Under the pieces are notes generated by a model, which saw only the letters and a program-made list of their open reading frames with translations, was not told where the DNA came from and made no database searches. The position numbers and the translations under genes are program-made. A stretch of 64,000 nt of DNA from contig NZ_ANOH01000141.1 in the NCBI RefSeq assembly GCF_000346505.1, positions 1 through 64,000 of the forward strand, given 5' to 3'. Below, one piece after another: positions 46,082 through 55,492 of this stretch (positions are counted from its first letter, which is position 1; every line of letters begins with the position of its first letter). Source of the stretch: Aporhodopirellula sallentina SM41. GTDB lineage: Bacteria > Planctomycetota > Planctomycetia > Pirellulales > Pirellulaceae.

Positions 46082-47065
46082 GTGGCCGAAGACCTTTATC
46101 AAACGCTTGGAGTTTCTCGCGACGCGGACAAATCCGATCTGCAAAAAGCCTATCGCAAACTGGCGCGAAAATACCACCCGGACATGAATCCTGACGATAA
46201 AGCCGCTCAGGAAAAATTCAAACGCGTCCAGGAAGCCTACGAGGTTTTGGGCGACGAGCAAAAACGGGCAGCCTACGATCGCTACGGACCCGACTTCGAA
46301 AAAATCCGCGGTGGCTATCAGCCTGGCGCCGCCGGCGCAGGCGGTGGACCGACGTTTGACGGATTGGACATGGAAGAAATCTTCCGAGCCGCCGGTAAAG
46401 GTGGCGGCGGCGGAGGAGGCGGATTCGAAAACGGATTCAACGATTTCTTCGAACAGATCCTCGGTGGCGGTGCCGGATTCGGCGGCCGCGGAGGAGCTCG
46501 TCGTGCTCAACCGGCGCCGCCTCAACGTGGTTCGAACGTCCGTTACGAATTGTCGATCCCGTTCGAAAAAGCAGTCCTCGGTGGCAAGGCGGAGTTCTAT
46601 CCGACCGGTACCGGAAAGAACGAAAAACTGTCTGTCACCATTCCGGCGGGGATCGAAGACGGTGCCAAGATCCGCTTGCGCGAACAAGGGCAGCAGATCC
46701 CTGGGGGAACGCCCGGCGATTTGATCCTGACGATCAAGATCGATCCGCATCCGTACTTCGAGCGCAAAGGCAAAAACCTCGAACTCGAACTGCCGATCAC
46801 GATCGGCGAAGCCGCTTCGGGCGCGAAGGTCGATGTGCCGACGCCAAAGGGAACTGTCACCCTTTCGATCCCGCCACGCAGTCGCAGCGGCAAACGGCTA
46901 CGGCTCAAAGGCCAAGGAGTCCAATCGGCCAAAGGCGACCCAGGCGATTTGATCGTCGAATTGCTGATCCAACTGCCCGACACCATTTCGGACTCCGGCA
47001 TCGAACTGCTCAAGCAATTCGAAAGCGAAAACTCGTTCGAGCCTCGCGCGGGATTGAAGTTCTAA
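46082..47065 (+). CDS. CbpA-type J-domain protein
   Basis: A 327-residue DnaJ-family co-chaperone. The J domain is at the start (AEDLYQTLGVSRDADKSDLQ) with the HPD motif in KYHPDMNP. A Gly/Phe-rich linker follows (GGGGGGGGFENGF), then the C-terminal substrate-binding beta domains (GSNVRYELSIPFEKAVLGG ... IPAGIEDGAKIRLREQGQQ ... VPTPKGTVTLSIPPRSRSG). There is no zinc-finger CxxCxGxG region, so it belongs with CbpA (DnaJ class II) and not DnaJ. The start is a GTG at 46082 giving MAEDLYQ. It is divergent from the CehA-like gene with essentially no gap to that frame. Confidence 0.93.
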   Translation: MAEDLYQTLGVSRDADKSDLQKAYRKLARKYHPDMNPDDKAAQEKFKRVQEAYEVLGDEQKRAAYDRYGPDFEKIRGGYQPGAAGAGGGPTFDGLDMEEIFRAAGKGGGGGGGGFENGFNDFFEQILGGGAGFGGRGGARRAQPAPPQRGSNVRYELSIPFEKAVLGGKAEFYPTGTGKNEKLSVTIPAGIEDGAKIRLREQGQQIPGGTPGDLILTIKIDPHPYFERKGKNLELELPITIGEAASGAKVDVPTPKGTVTLSIPPRSRSGKRLRLKGQGVQSAKGDPGDLIVELLIQLPDTISDSGIELLKQFESENSFEPRAGLKF

Positions 47066-47079
47066 AGCGTTTTGAGAGC

Positions 47080-47103
47080 TGACGTAGCCGATCGGATACG
47101 TCA
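47080..47103. terminator. Palindrome at a convergent junction
   Basis: TGACGTA (47080-47086) and TACGTCA (47097-47103) are perfectly complementary; the middle CCGATCGG is itself palindromic. The element fills the 74-bp gap between the J-protein gene (+) and the sulfatase gene (-). It could be a bidirectional terminator or a protein-binding palindrome; no U tract is visible. Confidence 0.45.
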
Positions 47104-47139
47104 AATATCAAATCGCTCCTACTAGCCTGGCCCGATGAA

Positions 47140-48588
47140 TCACTCGTTCGTCGGCGATAAATTCTCTGCCGCTGCGGCGTACGCGTTGTGGCCGGTCGAC
47201 TCGCCTTCGAGAATCGGCTGTTGATCGGCTGGGATGAACGCCGCGTGCTGAGATAGGATTTCGGCGTACTCCGGGTTGGCGGCGAGGTTGGTCCATTCAT
47301 GAGGATCGCTTTGCAGGTCATACAACTCACGCGAGCCATCGACATACTCGATGAAACGAAATCGTTCCGAGCGAACGGCGACGTTGCCGCGGCCGAACGT
47401 CGTGATCGCGGGATGATTCCACTTTTCGCTTTCTCCCGTCATCAACGGCACCAAACTGTCGCCCTCTTGCCCATCGTCGACAGGCAATCCCGCCAACTCG
47501 AGCAACGTCGGATAGACATCGATCAACTCAGCCGGTTGAGTGACACGGCGAGCCGGAACGGTGCCCGATCGACTGCCCGGCCCGGCGATGATCAGCGGCA
47601 CTCGCGATCCGTCTTCCCACAACGACCGCTTTGCCCAACGTTGCTTTTCGCCGAGATGGAATCCATGATCGGAAAACAAAACTACGATCGTGTTTTCGGC
47701 ATGTGGTCCTGACTCGAGCGCGTCGAGCACCATGCCGACGCAGTGATCGACAAACGTGACTGATGCCAGATAAGCCTGCACCGCGTGTGCCCACTGGCCG
47801 GCTTCGGTAACCCATTGATGCGTGGGACTGACGTGCATTCGGTTGGTTAAGTCGATTGCGTATTGGCTCAGATCGTCGCGGTCATCATCACGGACCTCCG
47901 GCAACCGAATCTTTTCGCGTGGGTGCATGTCGAACCACTTTTGTGGCACATACATCGGCACGTGCGGTCGGTAAAAACCGACACCCATGAAAAACGGCTT
48001 TTCGTGTTCCTTGCTGAGCTCTTCTGCAGCCCAACGTGCCGAACGCACATCGGGCATATCCTCATCACGATCGGGGAACGCACCCCAATCCCAAAGCGGA
48101 TGCCCGTGCGGCTGCGATATCTTCTTTTCCGGTCGAGGCCCGAACCCGCCGACGCGGTTGTATTCCTGAAAGAAACGCTTTCCGCCTTTGTGGAAAATCT
48201 TGCCGCTCGCCATCGTGTGATACCCGTTGGCCGCAAAGGCCTCCGGCATCGTCAAAACTCCTTCGAGCGCCGGAGCCGCCTTCAGATCCGGTGACAAGAA
48301 ATAGATTCCGGTCGTGTGTGGATAACGACCGGTCATCATGCTCGCCCGAGACGGATTGCACACCGGCGACTGACAGTGCGCATTCTCGAATAAAACACCT
48401 CGCGTCGACAGACGATCGATATTCGGCGTGATCGCCTGAGGATGACCGCCGAGACAGCCGACCCAATCGTTGAGATCATCGATCGAGATCAACAACACGT
48501 TCGGCCGATCGCTCGCAAAGACGGACGTTGTCGGTAACAACCCCGCAGCCGATAGCAAACAAAGCGTCAACGTTAGCATTCGAATCAT
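47140..48588 (-). CDS. Secreted sulfatase, iduronate-2-sulfatase type
   Basis: ATG 48588, preceded by GAGAGGA, gives 482 residues with a signal peptide (MLTLTLCLLSAAGLLPTTSVFA). The sulfatase N-terminal metal motif PNVLLISIDDLNDWVG and the formylglycine site CNPSRASMMTGRYP are intact, as are FMGVGFYRPHVP and VVLFSDHGFHLGEKQRWAKRS. The last of these is typical of iduronate-2-sulfatase-like enzymes that desulfate polysaccharides. Planctomycetes carry many such genes for breaking down sulfated algal glycans. A second sulfatase gene lies just upstream on the same strand. Confidence 0.94.
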   Translation of the reverse strand: MIRMLTLTLCLLSAAGLLPTTSVFASDRPNVLLISIDDLNDWVGCLGGHPQAITPNIDRLSTRGVLFENAHCQSPVCNPSRASMMTGRYPHTTGIYFLSPDLKAAPALEGVLTMPEAFAANGYHTMASGKIFHKGGKRFFQEYNRVGGFGPRPEKKISQPHGHPLWDWGAFPDRDEDMPDVRSARWAAEELSKEHEKPFFMGVGFYRPHVPMYVPQKWFDMHPREKIRLPEVRDDDRDDLSQYAIDLTNRMHVSPTHQWVTEAGQWAHAVQAYLASVTFVDHCVGMVLDALESGPHAENTIVVLFSDHGFHLGEKQRWAKRSLWEDGSRVPLIIAGPGSRSGTVPARRVTQPAELIDVYPTLLELAGLPVDDGQEGDSLVPLMTGESEKWNHPAITTFGRGNVAVRSERFRFIEYVDGSRELYDLQSDPHEWTNLAANPEYAEILSQHAAFIPADQQPILEGESTGHNAYAAAAENLSPTNE

Positions 48589-48655
48589 GGCTAGTCCTCT
48601 CATGGATCCCTCTCAATCGATGTAAACAGTCAACGTGCCGACCTGCGCAATCCAA

Positions 48656-50068
48656 TCACCCGCGTCCATTTGGCTTTCGCTTTTGCGGCGCGGACTTGGC
48701 CTTTCGTCTCCCACCCATGTGGTTTAGCGCTTCCATCTCGGTCGCCTGACCGCGGTCCGAACAATGTTCCATCCACTGCTCGAGTTCCGCTCGCAACTTT
48801 GCCATCACGGCAGCATACTCTGGATTCTCCGCGAGGTTATGCATCTCGTTCGGGTCTTCGACAACGTCGTAAAGTTCGATCTCCGGTCGATGGGTGTAGC
48901 GGTGAACCAAACGCGCCGCATCTTTGTCGCCCGATTCCGCCTTCGCGATCCAACTTTGGAAGAGTTTCGAACCGGTGCACATGTTTTGGAACTCAACATC
49001 CGGAGAGAAGTTCCAAATGTATTTGAATCGTTCTGATCGAACCGAGCGGATTCCGAAGTGGTCCGAACCATCGTTGATTCCGCGGGTCGTCATCTCCCCA
49101 AAAACAAATTGTTTGTGTTCCTGTTTTCCAGCAAACACAGGCAGCAGACTCTTGCCGTCCAGTACCGGGGCAACTACACCGCCGGCCGCCTGCACAAAGG
49201 TCGGCAGCAGGTCAACGTATTCCACCATCGCCGGGTTCACTGCACCGGGTTCAATCTTGCCGGGCCAGCGTACGATCATTGCCGACTGCAGTCCGTTGTC
49301 GTAGCAGGTCCATTTGGCAAACGGCATCGAGTTCCCTTGCTCGCTGACCACGACCAACAACGTGTTGTCCGTCATGCCGTGTTTGTCCAATAGGTCCATC
49401 GCCTCGCCGACTTGACTGTCGAAGTACGTGATTTCGGCGAGGTATCGTGACATCGCCTCGCGCGTTTCCGGTGTGTCAACGTGATACTCGGGCAACTGCA
49501 CTTCGCCCGGCGGATACGCCGACGCGTCGCCTTTGTCCCATGGCGTGTGAGGTTCATTGGAACAGAGCAGCAGACAGAAGGGCGTTTCGTTCTGGTCGCA
49601 CTCTTCGATGAACGCGTCGACTTTGCCAAAGTCAGGATTTTTCCCTTGGGGAATTGTCTCCCAACTGAACACAGACCGGGGCGCCACGTGCGACTTGCCG
49701 CTGTGTGCGACTCGGTACCCGAGATCGCCGAGGTATTGAACGACCGATGGTGTTCCTTTGGCGACGTGAGTGTGGTTGGGATACGCGCCGGTTTTGACCG
49801 GATACTGTCCGGTGTAAATATTGTGCCGGGTCGGCGAACACATCGCTGCGGCTTGGAAGCAGCGGGTGAACCTCATTCCCTGTGTCGCGAGTTTATCGAT
49901 ATTAGGCGTCTTGGCCTGACCGCCGTAACAGCCGATGTCGGAATAAGTGCAATCGTCCGCGATGATAAAAACGATGTTCGGTTTGCTATCGCGGAGCGGG
50001 GCGTCGTCAGCCGCATATGCGACCGACGTCAGCAGCGCAGCGGCCAATACCAAGGCGTGTGATTTCAT
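48656..50068 (-). CDS. Secreted sulfatase, heparan N-sulfatase-like
   Basis: ATG 50068 (MKSHALVLAAALLTSVAYA) is chosen over the longer frame because it begins a clean signal peptide. The 470-residue enzyme has KPNIVFIIADDCTYSDIGCYG, the formylglycine motif CSPTRHNIYTGQYP, VAHSGKSHVAP and LLCSNEPHTPWDKG. The overall pattern is closer to N-sulfoglucosamine sulfohydrolase-type sulfatases than to its neighbour. The C-terminus is basic (GGRRKAKSAPQKRKPNGRG). The pair probably acts on sulfated polysaccharides outside the cytoplasm. Confidence 0.92.
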   Translation of the reverse strand: MKSHALVLAAALLTSVAYAADDAPLRDSKPNIVFIIADDCTYSDIGCYGGQAKTPNIDKLATQGMRFTRCFQAAAMCSPTRHNIYTGQYPVKTGAYPNHTHVAKGTPSVVQYLGDLGYRVAHSGKSHVAPRSVFSWETIPQGKNPDFGKVDAFIEECDQNETPFCLLLCSNEPHTPWDKGDASAYPPGEVQLPEYHVDTPETREAMSRYLAEITYFDSQVGEAMDLLDKHGMTDNTLLVVVSEQGNSMPFAKWTCYDNGLQSAMIVRWPGKIEPGAVNPAMVEYVDLLPTFVQAAGGVVAPVLDGKSLLPVFAGKQEHKQFVFGEMTTRGINDGSDHFGIRSVRSERFKYIWNFSPDVEFQNMCTGSKLFQSWIAKAESGDKDAARLVHRYTHRPEIELYDVVEDPNEMHNLAENPEYAAVMAKLRAELEQWMEHCSDRGQATEMEALNHMGGRRKAKSAPQKRKPNGRG

Positions 50069-50444
50069 GACGTGCTGTGGGGAAGCAAGGAGGGCGGCGA
50101 CAATCGACGCGAAACATCGAGAAGATCCGTTCGAGGAAACCAGATCGCCGGAGTGCAAAGAGTATAGAGGATTGCATCGCACGTCGCACAACGCAGGACA
50201 GCGTGCGTGTTAGACGCGGACCGTGCACCACGCGTCCATGCGCTGGACGGGCCGCGAATCTCTACCCGGCGGCGTTTCTTTCGCTAAGAAACGATCGCAA
50301 ACTTATCAGCCGCCGGCGTCCGCCGCGGTTCCCATCGGACAACCGGAACGAACGATCTTTGGCAAATGCGTTTGTCGACGTTGTCAGTTGCAGCCAATGA
50401 CGCGAGTGCCTGCGGGTCATCCGCCTACGCTCATCTATCTACGT
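50069..50444. other. Intergenic region, nothing recognised
   Basis: This 376-bp stretch lies between the leftward sulfatase start and the end of the leftward coiled-coil gene. It must contain the sulfatase promoter, but I see no convincing -35/-10 pair, no inverted repeat and no conserved small gene. Confidence 0.45.
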
Positions 50445-51836
50445 TCAACTGCCTTCGCTGTCACCGACGAGGCCGAGTTCGGCGAGCCAACGACGGCCCG
50501 TTTTGGCGGGAGCGGCGTTGTCGCGTTTTTCACGCTGCAACTCTTCGAGACGTTCCTCGAGTTCTTGAGCCCGCTTGGCGAGTTCTTGTCGTTCGCGTGA
50601 TAGTTTTGCTCGTTCGAGCGAAGCCTCAATCTCCGCTTGACGGAACTTGTCTTCCCAGTCGTTCTTCAACTGTTGCAGACGCTCGCGTTCTTCCATCACG
50701 AGTTCGTCCGAATCGATCATGCTAGCGATCGCTGCCGCACCGATGGCGGTACCGTCATCACGTGTTCCGGATTGATTTTCGAGCAGCATCCGCAACTCGC
50801 CAATTTCCTCGTCACGCTTTAGCAAACTTCGTTCGGCTCGTTCAGCACGCTCGACCAACGACTCGACAAACTCCTGCGGAGTCGGAAGTGGTTCCGGTTC
50901 AGCCGCATCGCCCACGCCTTCACTGGCAGCAACAACCGCCTTGCCTCCTCCGTTGGACGACAGCGAACTGACAAACTCGTCCGCGTCGAAGGTGTCCTCT
51001 TCCATCTGACGCATGATCAGAGCTTTGCGTTCCTCCCATGACAACGAATCATCATTGCCGCTGCTCGCCTTGACGGTTTGGCTGACGTTGGATTCGGCAA
51101 CCTGCGCCGCCAGCATTTCGTTCTGATGGCGTAGCTCTTCGTTGGTACGCCATGCTTCATCGAGCGTCGACTGAAGATGCAGGTAGTCTTCTTGCAGAGC
51201 GGTATGTTCGGGCGACAGTCCGGCGGGCGGGTCCGCGTCCGCATTTTCACCTTGGCCAATCCCTGGACATTCCACGCCGTGCATTTCCCAGCCATCGAGA
51301 CGTCCATCGAGCTGGTCGAACCGTTGCAATAGAGTCTGCAGTGACTCGAGGATCACGACGGAGGTTTCCTCCATCACGCTCGCGTTCGTGGCGGGAGCGT
51401 TCGAAACGTGCTCCGGATCTTCGGCGAAGACTTCACCGTCATCTGCCAATTCGAGTTCTTCGGTGAATGACTCGTTGCGATCGAGGTACATTGCCTCTTC
51501 GTGTTGCGCGACATCCTCCGTCGGCGTGACATTCTCAGACTGCACGGCATCCGCATCCTCAGCGACCGTGTCAACAATCTCCATGATCGTGTCAACATCG
51601 TCAGCGATTGCGTCAACCTCGTCCGCAATGATGTCAACATCGTCGGCGTACGTGTCGGCGCAGACCGCATCGTCGAGGTTCGTCAAATCCGACTCTGCGT
51701 TGCCGGACTCTTCCGCCGTAGCGATCTCGCTCACCGTATCAGCGAGCGGCGTCGAAAGTGCGTCGGATTGTTTTGGCGCACCGATAGACTTTTTGGGCTG
51801 CTTGCGGCGACTCCTTCTTCGACTCGAACGTGACAT
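50445..51836 (-). CDS. Acidic coiled-coil protein, hypothetical
   Basis: A 463-residue protein. It starts with a short Arg/Lys-rich segment (MSRSSRRRSRRKQPKKS), then becomes strongly acidic. Residues about 65-98 form a 7-residue repeat (DDVDIIA-DEVDAIA-DDVDTIM-EIVDTVA-EDADAV), a natural heptad. Two coiled coils follow: a central one (LQEDYLHLQSTLDEAWRTNEELRHQ) and a long C-terminal one (RERQELAKRAQELEERLEELQREK). No enzyme domain is visible. A structural or scaffolding role is inferred only from the coiled coils. The gene is divergent from the xseB operon across a 271-bp gap. Confidence 0.75.
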   Translation of the reverse strand: MSRSSRRRSRRKQPKKSIGAPKQSDALSTPLADTVSEIATAEESGNAESDLTNLDDAVCADTYADDVDIIADEVDAIADDVDTIMEIVDTVAEDADAVQSENVTPTEDVAQHEEAMYLDRNESFTEELELADDGEVFAEDPEHVSNAPATNASVMEETSVVILESLQTLLQRFDQLDGRLDGWEMHGVECPGIGQGENADADPPAGLSPEHTALQEDYLHLQSTLDEAWRTNEELRHQNEMLAAQVAESNVSQTVKASSGNDDSLSWEERKALIMRQMEEDTFDADEFVSSLSSNGGGKAVVAASEGVGDAAEPEPLPTPQEFVESLVERAERAERSLLKRDEEIGELRMLLENQSGTRDDGTAIGAAAIASMIDSDELVMEERERLQQLKNDWEDKFRQAEIEASLERAKLSRERQELAKRAQELEERLEELQREKRDNAAPAKTGRRWLAELGLVGDSEGS

Positions 51837-52107
51837 ACCGTGCGACTAGCGTGCAAATGATGGTGGATGGATCGGCGACTCAATCGCCTCAAGCAATCAC
51901 GAAGGCGGCTTCCGTCAGTGTGCCCGGATCTGTTCGGATTGCTGGCCTTCGTGTTATAGTCCCGTCAGCGCCGATTCCCGGTTGCCCGCGATCAAGTTCA
52001 ATAACGACTCGCGGATGCATCGGCGGGAACGGGCATTCAGGCCTACCGAAAACGTAGGTTACAAAAGTATCCCCCGCAAATAACGTTTAAGTCTGCAGAG
52101 CGTCCGT

Positions 52108-52548
52108 TTGGCCAAAAAGAAGACCGCCGCGAGGCCCGACCAATCCGCTGAAACCTCCCAACCGGATTCTTCGGTCGAAAAGCCCGATTTCGAAGCAACT
52201 CTGTCTGACATCGAATTGATCGTGAGCAAGCTCGAGAGCGGGGAGCTGTCGCTCGACGAATCGCTGCAGCAATACGAGTCCGCCGTGGGGAAAATGCGGC
52301 AATGTTACGAGTTACTCGAGGTCGCCGAACGACGCGTCAGCATCCTGTCCGGGTTCGACGCCGAGGGAAACCCGATCACCACACCGCTCGACGACGACGG
52401 TGACGGCGACGGAAATGATGCGGAATCGCTGAAGAACAAACAACAAAAACGCGGCCTCCGACGGGGCGTTTCCCAAAACACGGCCTCCGACGCCGGTGAC
52501 GAAGACGATGACGGTGACGATGACGCGGATTCGGAGGATTGGTCATGA
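52108..52548 (+). CDS. xseB: Exodeoxyribonuclease VII small subunit
   Basis: XseB forms exonuclease VII with XseA, degrading single-stranded DNA. The core DFEATLSDIELIVSKLESGELSLDESLQQYESAVG is diagnostic, followed by a second helix (MRQCYELLEVAERRVSIL). Usual XseB is about 80 residues; this one has 146 with an acidic Asp/Glu-rich tail (DAGDEDDDGDDDADSEDWS). The start is TTG 52108 (MAKKKTAAR); no ATG precedes the domain. It overlaps ispA by four bases. The xseB-ispA-dxs order is the same as in Escherichia coli. xseA is not in this window. Confidence 0.93.
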   Translation: MAKKKTAARPDQSAETSQPDSSVEKPDFEATLSDIELIVSKLESGELSLDESLQQYESAVGKMRQCYELLEVAERRVSILSGFDAEGNPITTPLDDDGDGDGNDAESLKNKQQKRGLRRGVSQNTASDAGDEDDDGDDDADSEDWS

Positions 52549-53579
52549 TCGATGTGGCTGAACTGCTGCGGCCCTACCGCGAAGTGATCGAAGGCGAACT
52601 CGACCGCGCGTGCCGGTTTCCGGAGGGCTGTCCCGAAAAGCTCGCCGAGGCGATCCGGTATGCAGTGCTCGCCCCGGGCAAACGTTTGCGTCCGGCACTG
52701 GTGATGATGTCCGCCGAGGCCTGTGGCGGTTCGCGCGAAGACGCGTTCGCACCCGCAGTCGCGGTGGAAATGATTCACGCCTATTCGCTGATCCATGATG
52801 ATTTGCCGGCGATGGATGACGACGATCTGCGACGAGGTCGCCCGACGACTCACATCGCCTACGGCGAAGCCACCGCGATTTTGGCCGGCGACGCACTGCA
52901 GTCGCAGGCGTTCGCACATCTCTACTCGCGTATTTCTGACCCCATTTTGGCTTCCCGGTTGATGGGTGAACTCGCGATCGCCTCGGGAGCATCCGGTTTG
53001 GTCGGTGGCCAAGAGGACGACCTCGCGGCAGAAACGATTGAATTGAGCACTTTTGAATCACCCTCGCTCGCCCAAAAACATCTCGAGTCGATCCACCGCC
53101 GCAAGACCGGCGCGTTGTTCATCGCTTGTGCGAAAATGGGAGCCATTGCGGCGGGAGGCAGCCAGGAGCAAGTCGATGCGTTGGCGAGATTCGCCGATGC
53201 GTTCGGTTTGGCCTTCCAAATTACTGACGATGTGCTCGACTTTACCTCCGACGCGGAAACCCTCGGCAAACGTACCGGGAAAGACAGTGGGCGGGGAAAA
53301 TTCACATTCCCTGACCTGATGGCCGCTCAGCGAGACGAAGAATCTCGAGTAGAATTAGGGCTGGCGGTAAACCCCCATGATGCCGATCTAAGGTCTGGTC
53401 GCAGCGAATATGACGATTCCGAGACCACCACGCGAACGGACATCGACGTCGGGATCGCGTTGGCTCGAGAACAAGCTGCGGCACTCATCCAGTCCGCACA
53501 TGATTCGATTGAGTTATTCGGCGCGGCGGGACAGCGGTTGGGGCTAATGGCGGACTATCTACTGGAGCGAACCTCATGA
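52545..53579 (+). CDS. ispA: Polyprenyl (farnesyl) diphosphate synthase
   Basis: A 344-residue prenyltransferase making farnesyl or a similar diphosphate from IPP and DMAPP. The first Asp-rich motif is DDLPAMDDDDLRRGRPTTH and the second is QITDDVLDFTSDAETLGKRTGKD. GKRLRPALVMMSAEA and the conserved HRRKTGALF are also present. A short insert rich in Asp/Ser/Arg (residues about 265-290) is unusual. ATG 52545 overlaps the xseB stop (ATGA) and is preferred over TTG 52539. Product chain length cannot be fixed from sequence alone. Confidence 0.93.
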   Translation: MIDVAELLRPYREVIEGELDRACRFPEGCPEKLAEAIRYAVLAPGKRLRPALVMMSAEACGGSREDAFAPAVAVEMIHAYSLIHDDLPAMDDDDLRRGRPTTHIAYGEATAILAGDALQSQAFAHLYSRISDPILASRLMGELAIASGASGLVGGQEDDLAAETIELSTFESPSLAQKHLESIHRRKTGALFIACAKMGAIAAGGSQEQVDALARFADAFGLAFQITDDVLDFTSDAETLGKRTGKDSGRGKFTFPDLMAAQRDEESRVELGLAVNPHDADLRSGRSEYDDSETTTRTDIDVGIALAREQAAALIQSAHDSIELFGAAGQRLGLMADYLLERTS

Positions 53580-55492
53580 CGAACAATCCTTCTCAACCGA
53601 CCGGACCGAGACATCCGTTGCTCGCTTCGCTCCCCGACGCCACGCCGCTGGCGGAGATGACTTCCGAGAAGCTCGACAAGATGGCTGTCGAGATCCGCGA
53701 CGTGCTGTGCAACCTGTTGGCCACCCGGACCGCTCACTTTGCATCGAACCTGGGCGTCGTCGAATTGTGCTTGGCTTTGCACGCGGAGTTCGACTTCCGC
53801 CGCGATCGTTTGATCTGGGACACCGGCCACCAAATCTATCCTCATAAACTGGTCACCGGCCGGTACTCGCAGTTCGAAACGATCCGCACTCGCGGCGGAT
53901 TGATGGGATATCCCAACCCAGCCGAGAGTGTTTACGACCTGTTCATGACCGGTCACGCGGGCAGCAGCGTTAGCACCGCGGTCGGTCTGCGAAGCGGCGA
54001 CATTCTGACCGGTCAACCCGACCGCCGAACCGTCGCGGTGATCGGGGACGGGGCGTTCCCGAGCGGGATCGTGTTCGAAGCACTCAACAACGCCGGCGCG
54101 TCAAAGGAAAATCTGACCGTCGTCCTGAACGACAACAAGATGTCCATCTGTCATCGCACGGGAGCGGTGGCGAGTTATCTCGATCGGCTGCGTAACAATC
54201 CGTTTTACACAGGGTTGAAAAACGAAGTCGTCCGGTTGCTCGACCACGTGCCCATGTTCGGTGACCCGGCGGAGCGTTTGCTCGCCCAAATGAAAGAAGG
54301 CGTCAAAGCCGGCCTGCACGGCGGAATGCTGTTCGAAGAACTCGACATTCGCTACATCGGCCCGATCGATGGCCACAACATCGCGTTGCTTCGCAAGTAC
54401 ATGAAACTGTGCCAAGAAGCCGAAGGCCCTGTGCTCTTGCACGTCGTGACGGAAAAGGGACACGGATACAAACCTGCCGCCGAAGATCCAGTCTTCTTCC
54501 ACACTCCGCCGGCGTTCGAAGACCGTGGCGGCACGCCGGTCACCCGAGGCAGCGAAGGACGCCCCCCATACACAACGCACGCCCGCGACGCGATCGGCGA
54601 AGCGATGAAGCGGGACGACCGCGTGACGGTGATCACCGCCGCGATGTGCCAAGGCAATAAACTCGAACCGGTCCGGGAACAATTCCCCGAACGATTCTTT
54701 GACGTCGGGATTTGCGAATCACACGCGGTCGCTTTTGCCGCCGGACAATGCAAAACCGGCATGCGTCCGATCGTTGATATCTACAGCACGTTCTTGCAAC
54801 GCAGCTACGATCAGATCTTCCAGGAAGTCGTGCTGCAAGATTTGCCGGTGGTGTTCATGATGGACCGGGCCGGCCTCACGGGCCCCGACGGTCCAACACA
54901 CCATGGCGTTTATGACATCGGATACATGAGGTTGTTCCCCAACCTCGTGCTGATGGCTCCCGGCTACGCGGCCGAGCTCCCGATGATGCTCGACGCATGC
55001 TTGGAACACGATCACCCGACTGGGATTCGCTATCCGAAAGCCTCCGCGCTCGAGTTCGAACACACGCCGGCGCCGATCGAGATGGGCAAAGCCGAGTGGA
55101 TTCGCGAAGGCGAAGACGGCACGATCGTTGCCTACGGGGCGATGCTCGAACAAGCACTCGACGCGGCCGAACAGCTCGAAGGTGAACTCAGCGTTGGGGT
55201 TGTTAACGCTCGCTTCGTCAAACCGATCGATCATGAAATGGTGGCCAAATCCATGGCCGACGGTCGCTTTGTCGTAACGCTCGAAGAGGGAACAACCGTT
55301 GGCGGTTTCGGCTCGGCGTTTCTCGAATCGGCAGCGGATCAGCGCCTCGACACACGGCAAATTCACCGACTGGCATTGCCGGACGTCTTCGTCGAACACG
55401 GCGATCGGTCCGACCTGTTGGCTGACGCGTCCCTCTCGGCAGACGGCATCGCCAGCACATGTCGCAACGCAGCAAGCAACGTGAGCGTGTGA
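53576..55492 (+). CDS. dxs: 1-deoxy-D-xylulose-5-phosphate synthase, divergent
   Basis: DXS condenses pyruvate and glyceraldehyde-3-phosphate with thiamine diphosphate, the entry step of the MEP isoprenoid pathway. The 638-residue protein has HFASNLGVVELCLALH, WDTGHQIYPHKLVTGR, a GDGAFPSGIVFEALNNAG cofactor region, GPIDGHN, DVGICESHAVAFAAG and DRAGLTGPDGPTHHG. Some usually strict positions differ: GDGAMT is GDGAFP, NDNEMSI is NDNKMSI, and the usual Y-P-R-G is Y-P-K-A. It overlaps ispA by four bases and its stop overlaps the NAD kinase start. DXS is the best call; a related thiamine enzyme is possible. Confidence 0.87.
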   Translation: MTNNPSQPTGPRHPLLASLPDATPLAEMTSEKLDKMAVEIRDVLCNLLATRTAHFASNLGVVELCLALHAEFDFRRDRLIWDTGHQIYPHKLVTGRYSQFETIRTRGGLMGYPNPAESVYDLFMTGHAGSSVSTAVGLRSGDILTGQPDRRTVAVIGDGAFPSGIVFEALNNAGASKENLTVVLNDNKMSICHRTGAVASYLDRLRNNPFYTGLKNEVVRLLDHVPMFGDPAERLLAQMKEGVKAGLHGGMLFEELDIRYIGPIDGHNIALLRKYMKLCQEAEGPVLLHVVTEKGHGYKPAAEDPVFFHTPPAFEDRGGTPVTRGSEGRPPYTTHARDAIGEAMKRDDRVTVITAAMCQGNKLEPVREQFPERFFDVGICESHAVAFAAGQCKTGMRPIVDIYSTFLQRSYDQIFQEVVLQDLPVVFMMDRAGLTGPDGPTHHGVYDIGYMRLFPNLVLMAPGYAAELPMMLDACLEHDHPTGIRYPKASALEFEHTPAPIEMGKAEWIREGEDGTIVAYGAMLEQALDAAEQLEGELSVGVVNARFVKPIDHEMVAKSMADGRFVVTLEEGTTVGGFGSAFLESAADQRLDTRQIHRLALPDVFVEHGDRSDLLADASLSADGIASTCRNAASNVSV

